Assembly (NCBI GenBank): GCA_005881435.1
Contig: VBHP01000034.1
Coordinates: 1-57,975, forward strand
DNA: 57,975 bases
Reading direction: 5' to 3'
Source: Chloroflexota bacterium
Lineage (GTDB): Bacteria > Chloroflexota > Limnocylindria > P2-11E > CF-107
This document shows, piece by piece, positions 1-7,717 of the stretch. The notes under the pieces are model-generated. The model was not told the origin of the DNA. It was given only the letters and a program-made list of their open reading frames with translations, and made no database searches. A program made the position numbers and the translations under genes. How positions within the stretch are numbered: position 1 is the first letter of the stretch; each line of letters opens with the position of its first letter.

Positions 1-698
1 CCGGTGCCGCCGGGTCCGGTGAGCGTCAGCAGGCGCGTCCCGCGGAGCAGGCGAAGGCCTTCGGCGATCTCCTTTTCTCGGCCGATGAACGTCGAGACCT
101 GCGTCGGGAGATTGTTCGGCGTGCGATCCAGGCTGCGCAGCGGCGGAAACTCGTTGGCACACCCGTCGATGACGAGCTGGTAGATCCGCTCCGGTTGCGC
201 CAAGTCCTTCAGCCGGTGCTCCCCGAGATCGCGCAGCGTGATCCCGGCGCCGAGGTCCTGGCCCGCGAGCATGACCGTCGCGGCCGAGGCCAGGACCTGC
301 CCGCCGTGGGCGACCGCGGCGATGCGCGCGGCGCGGTGGACATCGATGCCGACGTAATCGGCGCCGGCCTCTTTGCTGGCCGGCGTCCCTTCGCCGGTGT
401 GCATGCCCATGCGCACGCGCACCACGGCGTCGTGCGGAAAGGTCGCCTGCAACAGGGCGCGCTGCGCTTCCGCGGCGGCACGGACGGCCTTCGCCGCACT
501 CGCAAACACCACGAACAGAGCGTCGCCCTCGATGCGGATCTCGGTCCCGCCGTCGGCGAAGGCGCGACGCAACGTCGTCGTGTGGACCGCGAGAACATCA
601 TGGAAGCGCTGGGTGCCGAGCGCGCTGAGCAGCTTCGTCGAGCCCTCGATGTCGGTGAAGACGAAGGTGAGCGTCCCGCTGGGTAGAGGGGTCGGCAC
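1..698 (-). CDS. Class III adenylate/guanylate cyclase fused to AAA-type ATPase (3' end outside window)
   Basis: The N-terminus begins with the class III cyclase signature TFVFTDIEGST, whose Asp is a metal ligand, and continues with EIRIEGDALFVVF carrying the second metal-site Asp. After the cyclase domain (about residues 10-170) the frame reads into STFIGREKEI and then TLTGPGGTG at the window edge. That is the start of a Walker A loop, as in the cyclase/AAA-ATPase regulators of Actinobacteria and Chloroflexota. The GTG at 698 is the start closest to the domain. The gene diverges from a cyclic-nucleotide-binding protein across only 66 bases, so maker and reader of the nucleotide may be paired; that is inference. 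The ATPase and any TPR or HTH part lie outside the window. Confidence 0.88.
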   Translation of the reverse strand, partial: MPTPLPSGTLTFVFTDIEGSTKLLSALGTQRFHDVLAVHTTTLRRAFADGGTEIRIEGDALFVVFASAAKAVRAAAEAQRALLQATFPHDAVVRVRMGMHTGEGTPASKEAGADYVGIDVHRAARIAAVAHGGQVLASAATVMLAGQDLGAGITLRDLGEHRLKDLAQPERIYQLVIDGCANEFPPLRSLDRTPNNLPTQVSTFIGREKEIAEGLRLLRGTRLLTLTGPGGT

Positions 699-764
699 CG
701 CGATCGATTGTCCGCTCGCCGTCGCCGAGTTGCCAAGCGCGCGTCCGCCGCCTAGACATCTGCT

Positions 765-1190
765 GTGGCGACGTCCCGAACCGAGCTGGCGGACATGCTC
801 GCGAGCCTCTCGCTGTTCGGCGATCTCGCGCCCAGCGAGCTCGAGTCGATCGCGCATATCGTCGAGGAACGCCGCTTCGCCGACGGCGAACGCGTGCTCC
901 GTCAGGGCCTGTCCGGATCGGGGTTCTATCTGATCCTCGAGGGCGAGGCAGCCATCCGCGTCGACGGCAAGGACTACGGGGCGCTCGGCCGAGGCGATTT
1001 TTTCGGCGAGATCTCGGCACTGCTCGGCGATCCGCCCGTCGCCGACATCGTCGCCACGCGGCACCTGCGTACCGCGGTGATTCCGGGTCCGGCGCTGGAG
1101 GCGTTCATGGTCGGTCATCCGCGGGTGATGTACCGGATGCTGCAGGCGGAGGCGCGCAAGCTACGAGCGGCCACGCGACAGCACAACTGA
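765..1190 (+). CDS. Stand-alone cyclic nucleotide-binding domain protein
   Basis: This 141-residue protein is essentially one Crp-type cNMP-binding fold. It opens with LASLSLFGDLAPSELESIA, then GERVLRQGLSGSGFYLILEG, and then the phosphate-binding cassette region GDFFGEISALLGDPPVADIVA. The canonical FGExALL..xPRxAxV pattern is mostly kept, but the Arg that contacts the cyclic phosphate is Val here (PPVADIVA). It may therefore bind a different ligand or bind weakly. There is no C-terminal helix-turn-helix, so it is not a Crp-type transcription factor. It starts at GTG with no visible Shine-Dalgarno and could be leaderless. It is divergent from the cyclase gene and overlaps the following oxidoreductase by four bases if that gene starts at CTG. 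Confidence 0.85.
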   Translation: MATSRTELADMLASLSLFGDLAPSELESIAHIVEERRFADGERVLRQGLSGSGFYLILEGEAAIRVDGKDYGALGRGDFFGEISALLGDPPVADIVATRHLRTAVIPGPALEAFMVGHPRVMYRMLQAEARKLRAATRQHN

Positions 1191-2677
1191 CCGATCGCCC
1201 GTTCCCGTCGGGCGAGTATCCCGTCGTGATCGTCGGCACCGGTCCCGGCGGTCTCCAGGTCTCCTATTCGCTGCGCCGGCTGGGGATACGCCACGCGCTC
1301 ATTTCGGCCGACCCCTCGCCGGGAGGGATGTTCCGGCGCTGGCCGTTCTTCCAGCGCCTGCTGTCTTGGACCAAGCCGTATGCGCCGATCCCGCGCGGGA
1401 CGCGGTACTACGAGCGCTACGACTGGAACAGTCTCGTCCCCGACGAGGATCGCTACCGCGCGCTGCAGCCGCGGCTGATGGATGGCACGTCGTACTTTCC
1501 GGCCCGCGCCGAGATGGAGATGAGCCTCGCGACCTTCGCGCGCGAGACCGGGATCGAGGCGCGCTACGGCTGCCGGTGGGAGTCGACCTCTCGCGAGGCC
1601 GATCGCTTCGTGCTGCGCACCAGCGACGGCGAGTACCGCTGCCGCGTGGCGATCTTCGCCATCGGCATGGCCGAGCCGTGGAAGCCGGACATCCCCGGGC
1701 TCGATGCCGTCCCCCACTACGCCGACACGCGCGCCGCCGACACGTACACCGACAAGCGCATCTTCATCATCGGCAAAGAGGTCTCCGCGTTCGAGCTGGC
1801 CAACGGCTTCCTCCCCTGGGCGCGCCAGATCGTCCTGGCATCGCCCCGTCCGGCGCAGCTCTCGGTGATGACGAACTCGCTGGTGGGGGTTCGCGCGCGA
1901 TACGTCCAGCCGTATGAGGACCACGTCCTCGGCGGCGGCGTTTTGCTGCTCAACGCCACGATCGACGAAGTCCTGCGCAGCGGGAGCGGCTATCGCGTCC
2001 GCATCACCCGCAGCGACGGGGGCGGCCCGCTGGTCTTCGAGGTCGACGATGTGATCGCCACGACCGGCTTCTCCACGCCGCTGCTGGACCTGCGATCGCT
2101 CGGCGTGTCGACCTTCGGCCGCAACGGCATCCCGGCGCTGTCTCCGTTCTTCGAGAGCATCGGCGCACCGGACGTTTATTTCGCCGGCACCGTGACCCAG
2201 GGCGCCCCCGGTTTGAAGAAGCACGGCCTGCCAAGCAGCTCCGGCGGCGTGGGCGGCCATCGCTACAACGGACGCATCCTGGCGCGGCATGTCGCGCAGA
2301 AGTACTTCGCCGTCGATCCGGAGCGGCCGAAGCTCGAGCGCGAGGGCGTGCTGTCCTTTCTATTGGCGGAGGCGGCGCACGCACCGGAGCTGTGGCTCCA
2401 GAAGTCGTACCTCGTCCGGGTCGTGCTCGTCGACCCGGCCCGGGGCATCCTCGACGACGGCATCCTTCCGCTGCAGCACTTCGTCGACAGCGGCGGGCCG
2501 GACGCGGTCGCCGTCGCGGTCGAGGCCAACCCGAAGGGCGAGAACTATCCGGCGATCTACGTGCGAAACGCGAATGCCATCAGCGAGCACCTGCTGCCGT
2601 CGAATCCGCTGCTCGACTTCGAGACCGCCGAGCACCGCGCGCAGCTCACGGCCGCGCTCGCGCCGCTGTTGGGCTAG
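1187..2677 (+). CDS. FAD-dependent NAD(P)-binding oxidoreductase (flavin monooxygenase-like)
   Basis: The N-terminal dinucleotide-binding motif VVIVGTGPGG is followed by a conserved aromatic-rich region (RRWPFFQRLLSWTKPYAPIP). A second Rossmann segment reads IFIIGKEVSAFELA, and DVIATTGFSTPL and PDVYFAGTVTQGAPG match the family's ATG and GD regions. The protein is about 496 residues. Its substrate cannot be told; the family oxidises small molecules with NAD(P)H and O2 or acts as a reductase. The frame is open to CTG at 1187, which overlaps the previous stop as CTGA and gives the leader MTDRPFPSGEYPVVIVG. The first GTG (1226) would clip the first beta strand, so CTG is preferred, with moderate certainty. 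The stop codon lies inside the left copy of the 244-base repeat. Confidence 0.85.
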   Translation: MTDRPFPSGEYPVVIVGTGPGGLQVSYSLRRLGIRHALISADPSPGGMFRRWPFFQRLLSWTKPYAPIPRGTRYYERYDWNSLVPDEDRYRALQPRLMDGTSYFPARAEMEMSLATFARETGIEARYGCRWESTSREADRFVLRTSDGEYRCRVAIFAIGMAEPWKPDIPGLDAVPHYADTRAADTYTDKRIFIIGKEVSAFELANGFLPWARQIVLASPRPAQLSVMTNSLVGVRARYVQPYEDHVLGGGVLLLNATIDEVLRSGSGYRVRITRSDGGGPLVFEVDDVIATTGFSTPLLDLRSLGVSTFGRNGIPALSPFFESIGAPDVYFAGTVTQGAPGLKKHGLPSSSGGVGGHRYNGRILARHVAQKYFAVDPERPKLEREGVLSFLLAEAAHAPELWLQKSYLVRVVLVDPARGILDDGILPLQHFVDSGGPDAVAVAVEANPKGENYPAIYVRNANAISEHLLPSNPLLDFETAEHRAQLTAALAPLLG

Positions 2678-2915
2678 ACCGCGGCGCGCGTCGGCTCCGG
2701 CCTGCTGACCTGCCTTTCGGGATCGCGGATGCCCGCGGCGTTCACGATCGCGCCGGCGGCGAACAGACCGGCGCCGATCAGCATCGCCAGATGGAACGCA
2801 TCGGTCGAGGCGTCACGTTCGGCCGCGATCAGTTGCGGGTCGGTCTTGCCGCGCTGGACGTTGAGCGGGGAGATCGAGAGCCGTACCTGCTCGTCGTTCA
2901 GATCCAGGCTCGGCA
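2672..2915. repeat. Left copy of 244-bp direct repeat (duplicated tail of the DHA2 transporter gene)
   Basis: Bases 2672-2915 match 3732-3975 at 242 of 244 positions (offset 1060). The only differences are at 2698/3758 and 2716/3776. Read on the minus strand, the copy encodes the last roughly 80 residues of the DHA2 exporter, stop codon included, with no upstream part. Both differences are third-position changes that keep the amino acid (Pro and Glu). The oxidoreductase stop and the transporter stop overlap here as CTAG. This copy therefore probably marks the original convergent junction of the two genes. Confidence 0.93.
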
Positions 2916-3697
2916 GGCGCGAGCAGCAGGTCATCGCCTTCGCCCTCGGACACCCTGGCCTCGGGCCGCGGCGCATCGCCGCGCAGCTCGCGCTGCCGAG
3001 CTGGGGCGGCGAGCGCATCAGCGCGAACGCGGTGTACAAGACGCTGCGGCGCCACGGCATCGGCACCCGTCGTCGCCGCCTCGCCCTCGTCGCCGGATAC
3101 GCGGCGCCGTCCGAGCCGGAGCGTCCGCTGCCGCCGGCGTGGCACATCCGCGCCAGCCGCGTCGGCGAGGTGGTCCAGTTCGACTGCTTCCACGTCGGGC
3201 GGCTGCAGGCCACGAAGGGAAAGGAATGGCAGTACACCGCGACCGATGTCGTGTCCGGGTACTTGTGGGCCGATCTGGCGGTGAGCGAGCGGATGAATCC
3301 CCAGGGCCGACACGACTCGGCGCTCGTCCGCCGGGTCGCCGCGGAGCTCGCCGCCGCCGGTTGGCGACTAGAGCGCGTCACCACTGATCGCGGCAATGAA
3401 TTCATCGGCCAGGCCTTCCGCGGTGCCGTACGCGCGGTCGGCGCGCACCAGCGCATCATCGCCGCGGGGCGTCCGCAATCGAATGGCTGCGTCGAACGAG
3501 TGCAGCGCACGATCCTGGAGGAGTGCTGGCGTCCGTCGTTCGCGCGGGCGATCGTGCCGACCTTCTTCGGGCTCCGTGACGACCTCTCCCGCTACGTGCG
3601 CTACTTCAACTTCGAGCGCGCCCACTTGGGCCGACACACGAAAGGCCGAGCTCCCGCGGAACTGGTATACGGAGCGCGAAAGATGGCCCCGAGATGA
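2916..3697 (+). pseudogene. 5'-truncated DDE transposase (IS481-like, rve integrase core)
   Basis: The frame carries the end of an HTH/linker (HPGLGPRRIAAQLALPSWGG, TVYK-like NAVYKTLRRHGI). The integrase core follows with all three acidic residues: Asp in VVQFDCFHVGRL, Asp in RVTTDRGNEFIG and Glu in QSNGCVERVQRTILEE. It ends naturally at the stop at 3697. The first HTH part is missing: the homology begins exactly where the 244-base repeat ends. The open frame can be extended to an ATG at 2729, but those 62 residues are antisense transporter sequence, so the longer ORF is an accidental fusion. The element is probably immobile. The family name is from memory of related proteins. Confidence 0.82.
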
Positions 3698-3731
3698 GCC
3701 GCACGCGTCGGCACATCTTGGAGGCCGTTCA
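2916..3731 (+). mobile_element. Remnant of an insertion sequence between the two 244-bp repeats
   Basis: This 816-base insert is bounded exactly by the two repeat copies and contains the truncated transposase plus 34 bases after its stop. I see no terminal inverted repeats and no short target duplication at its ends. It looks like the 3' part of an element left by recombination or deletion, not a fresh insertion. Confidence 0.7.
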
Positions 3732-3975
3732 GGCTAGACCGCGGCGCGCGTCGGCTCTGGCCTGCTGACCTGCCTCTCGGGATCGCGGATGCCCGCGGCG
3801 TTCACGATCGCGCCGGCGGCGAACAGACCGGCGCCGATCAGCATCGCCAGATGGAACGCATCGGTCGAGGCGTCACGTTCGGCCGCGATCAGTTGCGGGT
3901 CGGTCTTGCCGCGCTGGACGTTGAGCGGGGAGATCGAGAGCCGTACCTGCTCGTCGTTCAGATCCAGGCTCGGCA
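3732..3975. repeat. Right copy of 244-bp direct repeat (within intact transporter gene)
   Basis: This is the functional copy of the repeat, forming the last codons of the DHA2 transporter. It diverges from the left copy abruptly after base 3975, where the transporter gene continues and the left copy switches to transposase sequence. Confidence 0.93.
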
Positions 3976-5293
3976 CGTAGAAGCTCGCCGTCACGGCCAC
4001 GAAGATCAGCGCGCCCGCCAGCGGCGAGCCCACGCGTGAGATGGCGTTATTGATCGCCGAAGCGATGCCGGAGTTGTGGGGCGGCACGCTCGTCATGAGC
4101 GCCGTGGTGAGCGGCGCGACCATGATCGAAAGCCCGAAGCCGAACAGCAGCGACGCCGGCAGGAAGTCGATGAAGTAGCTCGCGGGCGGCGCCCAGGTCG
4201 TGGCATTGTTCGGCGCGAAGAGCCAGGGCGTCGTCGTCGAGGGAATGCGCGCGTACCACAGCACCGCGATCGTCATGATCGCGGGACCGATCGCCATGAA
4301 ACGCCGCGGTCCGTGGCGTGCCGCAAGCGCGCCGAAGCGCGAGCTCAGGAACACCAGGAACAACCCCGAGGGTATGAATCCGAATCCGGCACCGGCAGCG
4401 GTGAAGCCGATCGTGCCCTGGATGAACAGGGTCAGGAAATTACCGACGACATACAGCGCGCCGTAGATCAGGAAGGTCGAGATGTTCGTCACCGTGAAAT
4501 TTCGCGAGCGGAAGAGCTCGGGCGGGATCAACGGGTTGCGGCGTTTCGTCATGAGGAATGGCAGCGAGACCGTCGAGACGCCTCCGACAACCAGGAGGGC
4601 GAAGCCGAATGGATCGCGCCACAAGCGCTGCTGCTCGTAGATCGTGCCGAAGGAGAGTCCGCCGACGGCGAGCGCGACGACCGCCGCGCCCAGAAAGTCG
4701 AGGCTGCGACTGGCGGTCTCGTCGCGGCTCTCGCGGACGAACCTCGCCGTGGCCCACAAGGCCACGATCGAGATCGGGACGTTGATCAGGAAGGCCACGC
4801 GCCACGACAGCGTGTCGACGAGGACGCCGCCGACGAACGGGGCGAGGATCGTCGTCGCTGCCGACGCTCCGGCCCACAACCCGAACGCGCGGCCCTGGGC
4901 CTCGCCGGTGAAGGTCACGGTCAGCAGCGCCAGCGATCCCGGAACCAGGAGCGCCCCCGCGGTCCCCTGCAGCACGCGGAAGAGCACGAGCAGCTCGAGG
5001 TTCGGTGCGAGCCCGCACAGCACGCTGGTCACGAGGAAGCCGGCCAGTCCGACGGTGAACATGCGCTTGCGTCCGTAGAGGTCGTTCAGTGCGCCGGCCA
5101 GGATCAGCAGGGCCGACAGCGTCACGAGGTAGCCGTTCACCACATAGGACTGCCCCTCGAGGACGCCGAAGGTCTGGCTCGGCAGCTCGACGCCGATCTT
5201 CGGCAGCGCGACGTTCACGACAGTCGAGTCGAGGAAGACGATCCCCGAGCCGAGGATCGCGGCCACGAGCGTCCAGCGCTCGGTGCGGTTCAC
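3734..5293 (-). CDS. DHA2-family MFS multidrug exporter (EmrB/QacA type)
   Basis: This 519-residue integral membrane protein has about 14 hydrophobic segments, the size and topology of the DHA2 drug:H+ antiporters. Motif D1 appears in TM1 as FLDSTVVNVALPKIG. Motif A lies in the first cytoplasmic loop as GALNDLYGRKRMFTVG. The antiporter motif region in TM5 reads WAGASAATTILAPFVGG. It likely exports hydrophobic drugs or metabolites. The start is GTG at 5293, overlapping the stop of the DUF1684 gene as GTGA; longer in-frame readings simply run through that gene. It ends the long minus-strand operon, and its tail is duplicated next to a transposase remnant. Confidence 0.93.
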   Translation of the reverse strand: MNRTERWTLVAAILGSGIVFLDSTVVNVALPKIGVELPSQTFGVLEGQSYVVNGYLVTLSALLILAGALNDLYGRKRMFTVGLAGFLVTSVLCGLAPNLELLVLFRVLQGTAGALLVPGSLALLTVTFTGEAQGRAFGLWAGASAATTILAPFVGGVLVDTLSWRVAFLINVPISIVALWATARFVRESRDETASRSLDFLGAAVVALAVGGLSFGTIYEQQRLWRDPFGFALLVVGGVSTVSLPFLMTKRRNPLIPPELFRSRNFTVTNISTFLIYGALYVVGNFLTLFIQGTIGFTAAGAGFGFIPSGLFLVFLSSRFGALAARHGPRRFMAIGPAIMTIAVLWYARIPSTTTPWLFAPNNATTWAPPASYFIDFLPASLLFGFGLSIMVAPLTTALMTSVPPHNSGIASAINNAISRVGSPLAGALIFVAVTASFYVPSLDLNDEQVRLSISPLNVQRGKTDPQLIAAERDASTDAFHLAMLIGAGLFAAGAIVNAAGIRDPERQVSRPEPTRAAV

Positions 5294-5949
5294 GACGGAC
5301 CGCACCACGCGAGCTCGTGCGGCGACGATCCTGGATAGACCAGCTCGCCGGCCTCGATGGCGGCCTCCAGCCGATTCGCCGGCGGCGCCAACGGGCAGAC
5401 CCACTGCGGGTCGTAGTGACATGAGGGGTGATAGGCGAAGTTGAAGTCGAGCACCAGCCGGTCGGCCTCGCTCCCGAGATCCGCGCCCTTGGCCGTATCG
5501 AGCAGATATCGACCGCCGCCGTACGTGCTGCTGCCGGAGGTCGCGTCGCGGAACGGCAGGAAAATGCCGCCACCGTAGGCGTCGAGCCAGAACACCTCGA
5601 GCGCGCCGATGGGCAAGTCCACGGCGCCAAAGCGCACGAACGGGATCACGCCGCCGGTGCTGGTCGGCACGTCGTACCGCTCTTCGGGCAGCGGCCGCAC
5701 CGCGACGTTGAAGGCGAACGCGCGATCGTACTCGTGATACGCCAGCCCACGGAAACGGGCACGCTCGCGATCCGGCAACGCCGACTGCGGATGTGTGCCG
5801 AAGAGCACATCGCGCTCGGCGCGCCAGCGCGCGTGCGCACGCCGCGGGTCCCGCTCGCGAAGCGCGCGCACCTCGGCGTACAGCTCGGACACGCGGCGGC
5901 GGTAGTCCAGCAACTCGAGGTGGGATCGGCCGGCGGTGACGGGGTCCAT
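5290..5949 (-). CDS. DUF1684 domain protein
   Basis: The 219-residue soluble protein carries the DUF1684 hallmarks: the early FGTHPQSAL, then GGIFLPFRDATSG, GGGRYLLDT, and LVLDFNFAYHPSCHYDPQWVCPLAP with the conserved His, Cys and Asp. There is no signal peptide. The biochemical role of DUF1684 is not established. It starts at ATG 5949, overlapping the upstream oxidoreductase stop by one base (TGATG), and its own stop overlaps the exporter start. It is thus translationally coupled in the operon with a disulfide oxidoreductase and a drug exporter. Confidence 0.92.
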   Translation of the reverse strand: MDPVTAGRSHLELLDYRRRVSELYAEVRALRERDPRRAHARWRAERDVLFGTHPQSALPDRERARFRGLAYHEYDRAFAFNVAVRPLPEERYDVPTSTGGVIPFVRFGAVDLPIGALEVFWLDAYGGGIFLPFRDATSGSSTYGGGRYLLDTAKGADLGSEADRLVLDFNFAYHPSCHYDPQWVCPLAPPANRLEAAIEAGELVYPGSSPHELAWCGPS

Positions 5950-7319
5950 CAGCGCAGCTTAGTGGCGGCGGAGGCGAACAGTCCGCCGAGCTCTCGCGCC
6001 GTCGTCGGAAAGGCGTGAATTGTCTGGGCCAGCGTGTCGATGGGCGTGCGCAGTTTCAGCGCCAGGACCGCGACATGGATCGCCTCGCTCGCGCCAGCGC
6101 CGGCGATGAACGCTCCGAGCAGGGTCTTCGCGGATCGGTCGACGACGATCGACGCGTGGCCCAGATCGGCCTCCACGATGTAGCCCTTGGTGGAGGTGGC
6201 GAAGTCGGTGGTCTCCTCAAACGCGTCGAGCCCCTTGTCGCGCGCTTGATCCAATCGCACTCCGACCGCGGCCGTCTCCGGTTCGGTGTAGACGGCGCGG
6301 GGAACCGCGGACAAGTCGACACGAACGTCTTCCCCCAGCGCGACGCGGACCGCCATCTCGCCCTCGTAGTGCCCCAGATGCGTGGACAGCTCGCGATCCA
6401 TCACGTCGCCGATGACGTACGTGCCGTCCGCGATGCGGAGATGCTCGTCCGGCTGAAGCGCGTCTGCGCCGTCGTAGGCGACGCCGATAGTGTCGAGACC
6501 GAGGCCGGCCAGCGCGCTCGCCGAGGTCCGACCCACCGATAGCTGCAGCACCTCCGCCGACACGCTCGAGCCGTCGGAGAGCTCCACGAGATGCTCGCCC
6601 GCGGTCCCGCCGCGCGGATGGACACGTACCGCGCGAACGTTCTGGCGCACATCGACGCCGTCGCGCCGCAGCGCCTCGGCGATCGTGGCCGAGCTCTTGG
6701 GGTGGTCGGTCGGATTGACCATGCGCGGCGCGAGGATCGTCGTGCGCACGCCGTAGCGCGACAGGTACTGCGCGATCTCCACTCCCGACGGTCCAGCGCC
6801 GAAGATGACGACGCTACGCGGCAGCTCCCGCAGCGCGGTCGCCTCGACGTTGGTCCAATACCCGGCCGCGCTCATGCCCTCGATCTCCGGCACCTTGCCC
6901 ACCGAGCCGACGGCGATCACGACGTTGTTCGCCTCCACGGCGCGGACCTGTCGCTCGCGACGGACTTCGACGCGATGGGGACCGGCGAGGCGTGCCACGC
7001 CCCGGATCGTGGTCGCTCCGGCAGATTCGAGTCGCTTGACGTGGCTGCTGTCGTCGGGGTAGTCGCGGTCGATGCGATTGATCATGTAGTCCCGTCGCGC
7101 CGAGGCTTTCGGCCACGGGTAGTCGCCGCCATGCGCGCGCACCTCGGCGCAGTGAAGCAGCGTCTTCGAGGGCATGCAGGCCCAGTACGCGCAGGAACCG
7201 CCGAACAGATCGCGCTCGATGATGGCGACGCTCGCGCCGCGGCCGCGGGCGTAGTGCGCGGCGGCCTCGCCGGCCGCGCCGGCGCCGATGATGACGAAAT
7301 CGAACCGCTGCGCGCTCAC
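5949..7319 (-). CDS. Class I pyridine nucleotide-disulfide oxidoreductase
   Basis: The 456-residue flavoprotein starts with FAD motif GAGAAG (residues 12-17). It carries the redox-active Cys pair as GGSCAYWACMPSK (Cys43 and Cys48). This YW variant of the usual GGTCxNxGCxPSK is seen in uncharacterised mercuric reductase/dihydrolipoamide dehydrogenase relatives. An NAD(P)-binding motif (IFGAGPSGVEIA), the second FAD motif (YVIGDVMD) and a dimerisation domain with HAFPTTARE follow. Its disulfide substrate is unknown; no lipoyl enzymes or mer genes are nearby. The start is GTG 7319 in a GTGA overlap with the upstream propeller frame. Confidence 0.9.
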   Translation of the reverse strand: MSAQRFDFVIIGAGAAGEAAAHYARGRGASVAIIERDLFGGSCAYWACMPSKTLLHCAEVRAHGGDYPWPKASARRDYMINRIDRDYPDDSSHVKRLESAGATTIRGVARLAGPHRVEVRRERQVRAVEANNVVIAVGSVGKVPEIEGMSAAGYWTNVEATALRELPRSVVIFGAGPSGVEIAQYLSRYGVRTTILAPRMVNPTDHPKSSATIAEALRRDGVDVRQNVRAVRVHPRGGTAGEHLVELSDGSSVSAEVLQLSVGRTSASALAGLGLDTIGVAYDGADALQPDEHLRIADGTYVIGDVMDRELSTHLGHYEGEMAVRVALGEDVRVDLSAVPRAVYTEPETAAVGVRLDQARDKGLDAFEETTDFATSTKGYIVEADLGHASIVVDRSAKTLLGAFIAGAGASEAIHVAVLALKLRTPIDTLAQTIHAFPTTARELGGLFASAATKLR

Positions 7320-7717
7320 ATCGCGAACGACCGGTACCACACGCCCCGGCCGCGAGACGCCACGAACACATCCAGGCGGTCCGCGGTCCACACGCAGCTC
7401 ACCGCGTCACCGTGCGGCGCCTCCGTCACGACTTCCCATTGCACCCACTCGGTCCCGTTCCACCAGCGATGCAGCAGCGCGCCGTCGCCGCCGAACGCGA
7501 ACACGTCGATCCGGTTCGCGTCATGAGCGGCCGCGGCCGGCTCGCCGGCGAAACCGCTGCCGAGGGACTCCCACTCGTGCCACCGCGCGCCGTCCCAGTA
7601 CCGATCACGAAGCTCGCCGTCCTCGTGGACGGCGAAGATCTCGACCTCTTCGGTCCCCCACGACGCGACGGCGGCGCCGGATCTGACGGCGCCGCCGAGT
7701 GCGACCCACTGCGCTAT
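7316..7717 (-). CDS. Beta-propeller (PLL-lectin-like) fragment, start unclear
   Basis: The frame encodes two to three blades of a repeat with Trp-rich ends: AQWVALGG, VEIFAVHEDGELRDRYWDGARWHEWESLG, then IDVFAFGGDGALLHRWWNGTEWVQWE and LDVFVASRGRGVWY. This resembles PLL-type fucose-lectin propellers, which normally need six or seven blades, so the gene may be a remnant or a partial propeller. The coding pattern starts right at the end of the lipoprotein gene, but the frame has no ATG or TTG there. The first GTG is well inside (7504). An ATA at 7717 overlaps the previous TAG as ATAG. It is either a truncated gene or one with an unusual start. The residues are clear; the boundaries are not. Confidence 0.55.
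   Translation of the reverse strand: MAQWVALGGAVRSGAAVASWGTEEVEIFAVHEDGELRDRYWDGARWHEWESLGSGFAGEPAAAAHDANRIDVFAFGGDGALLHRWWNGTEWVQWEVVTEAPHGDAVSCVWTADRLDVFVASRGRGVWYRSFAM

Noticed and set aside
2729-3697. A 322-codon plus-strand frame looking like a full transposase
   Set aside because: Its first 62 codons are the antisense strand of the duplicated transporter tail; only the part after 2916 is transposase.
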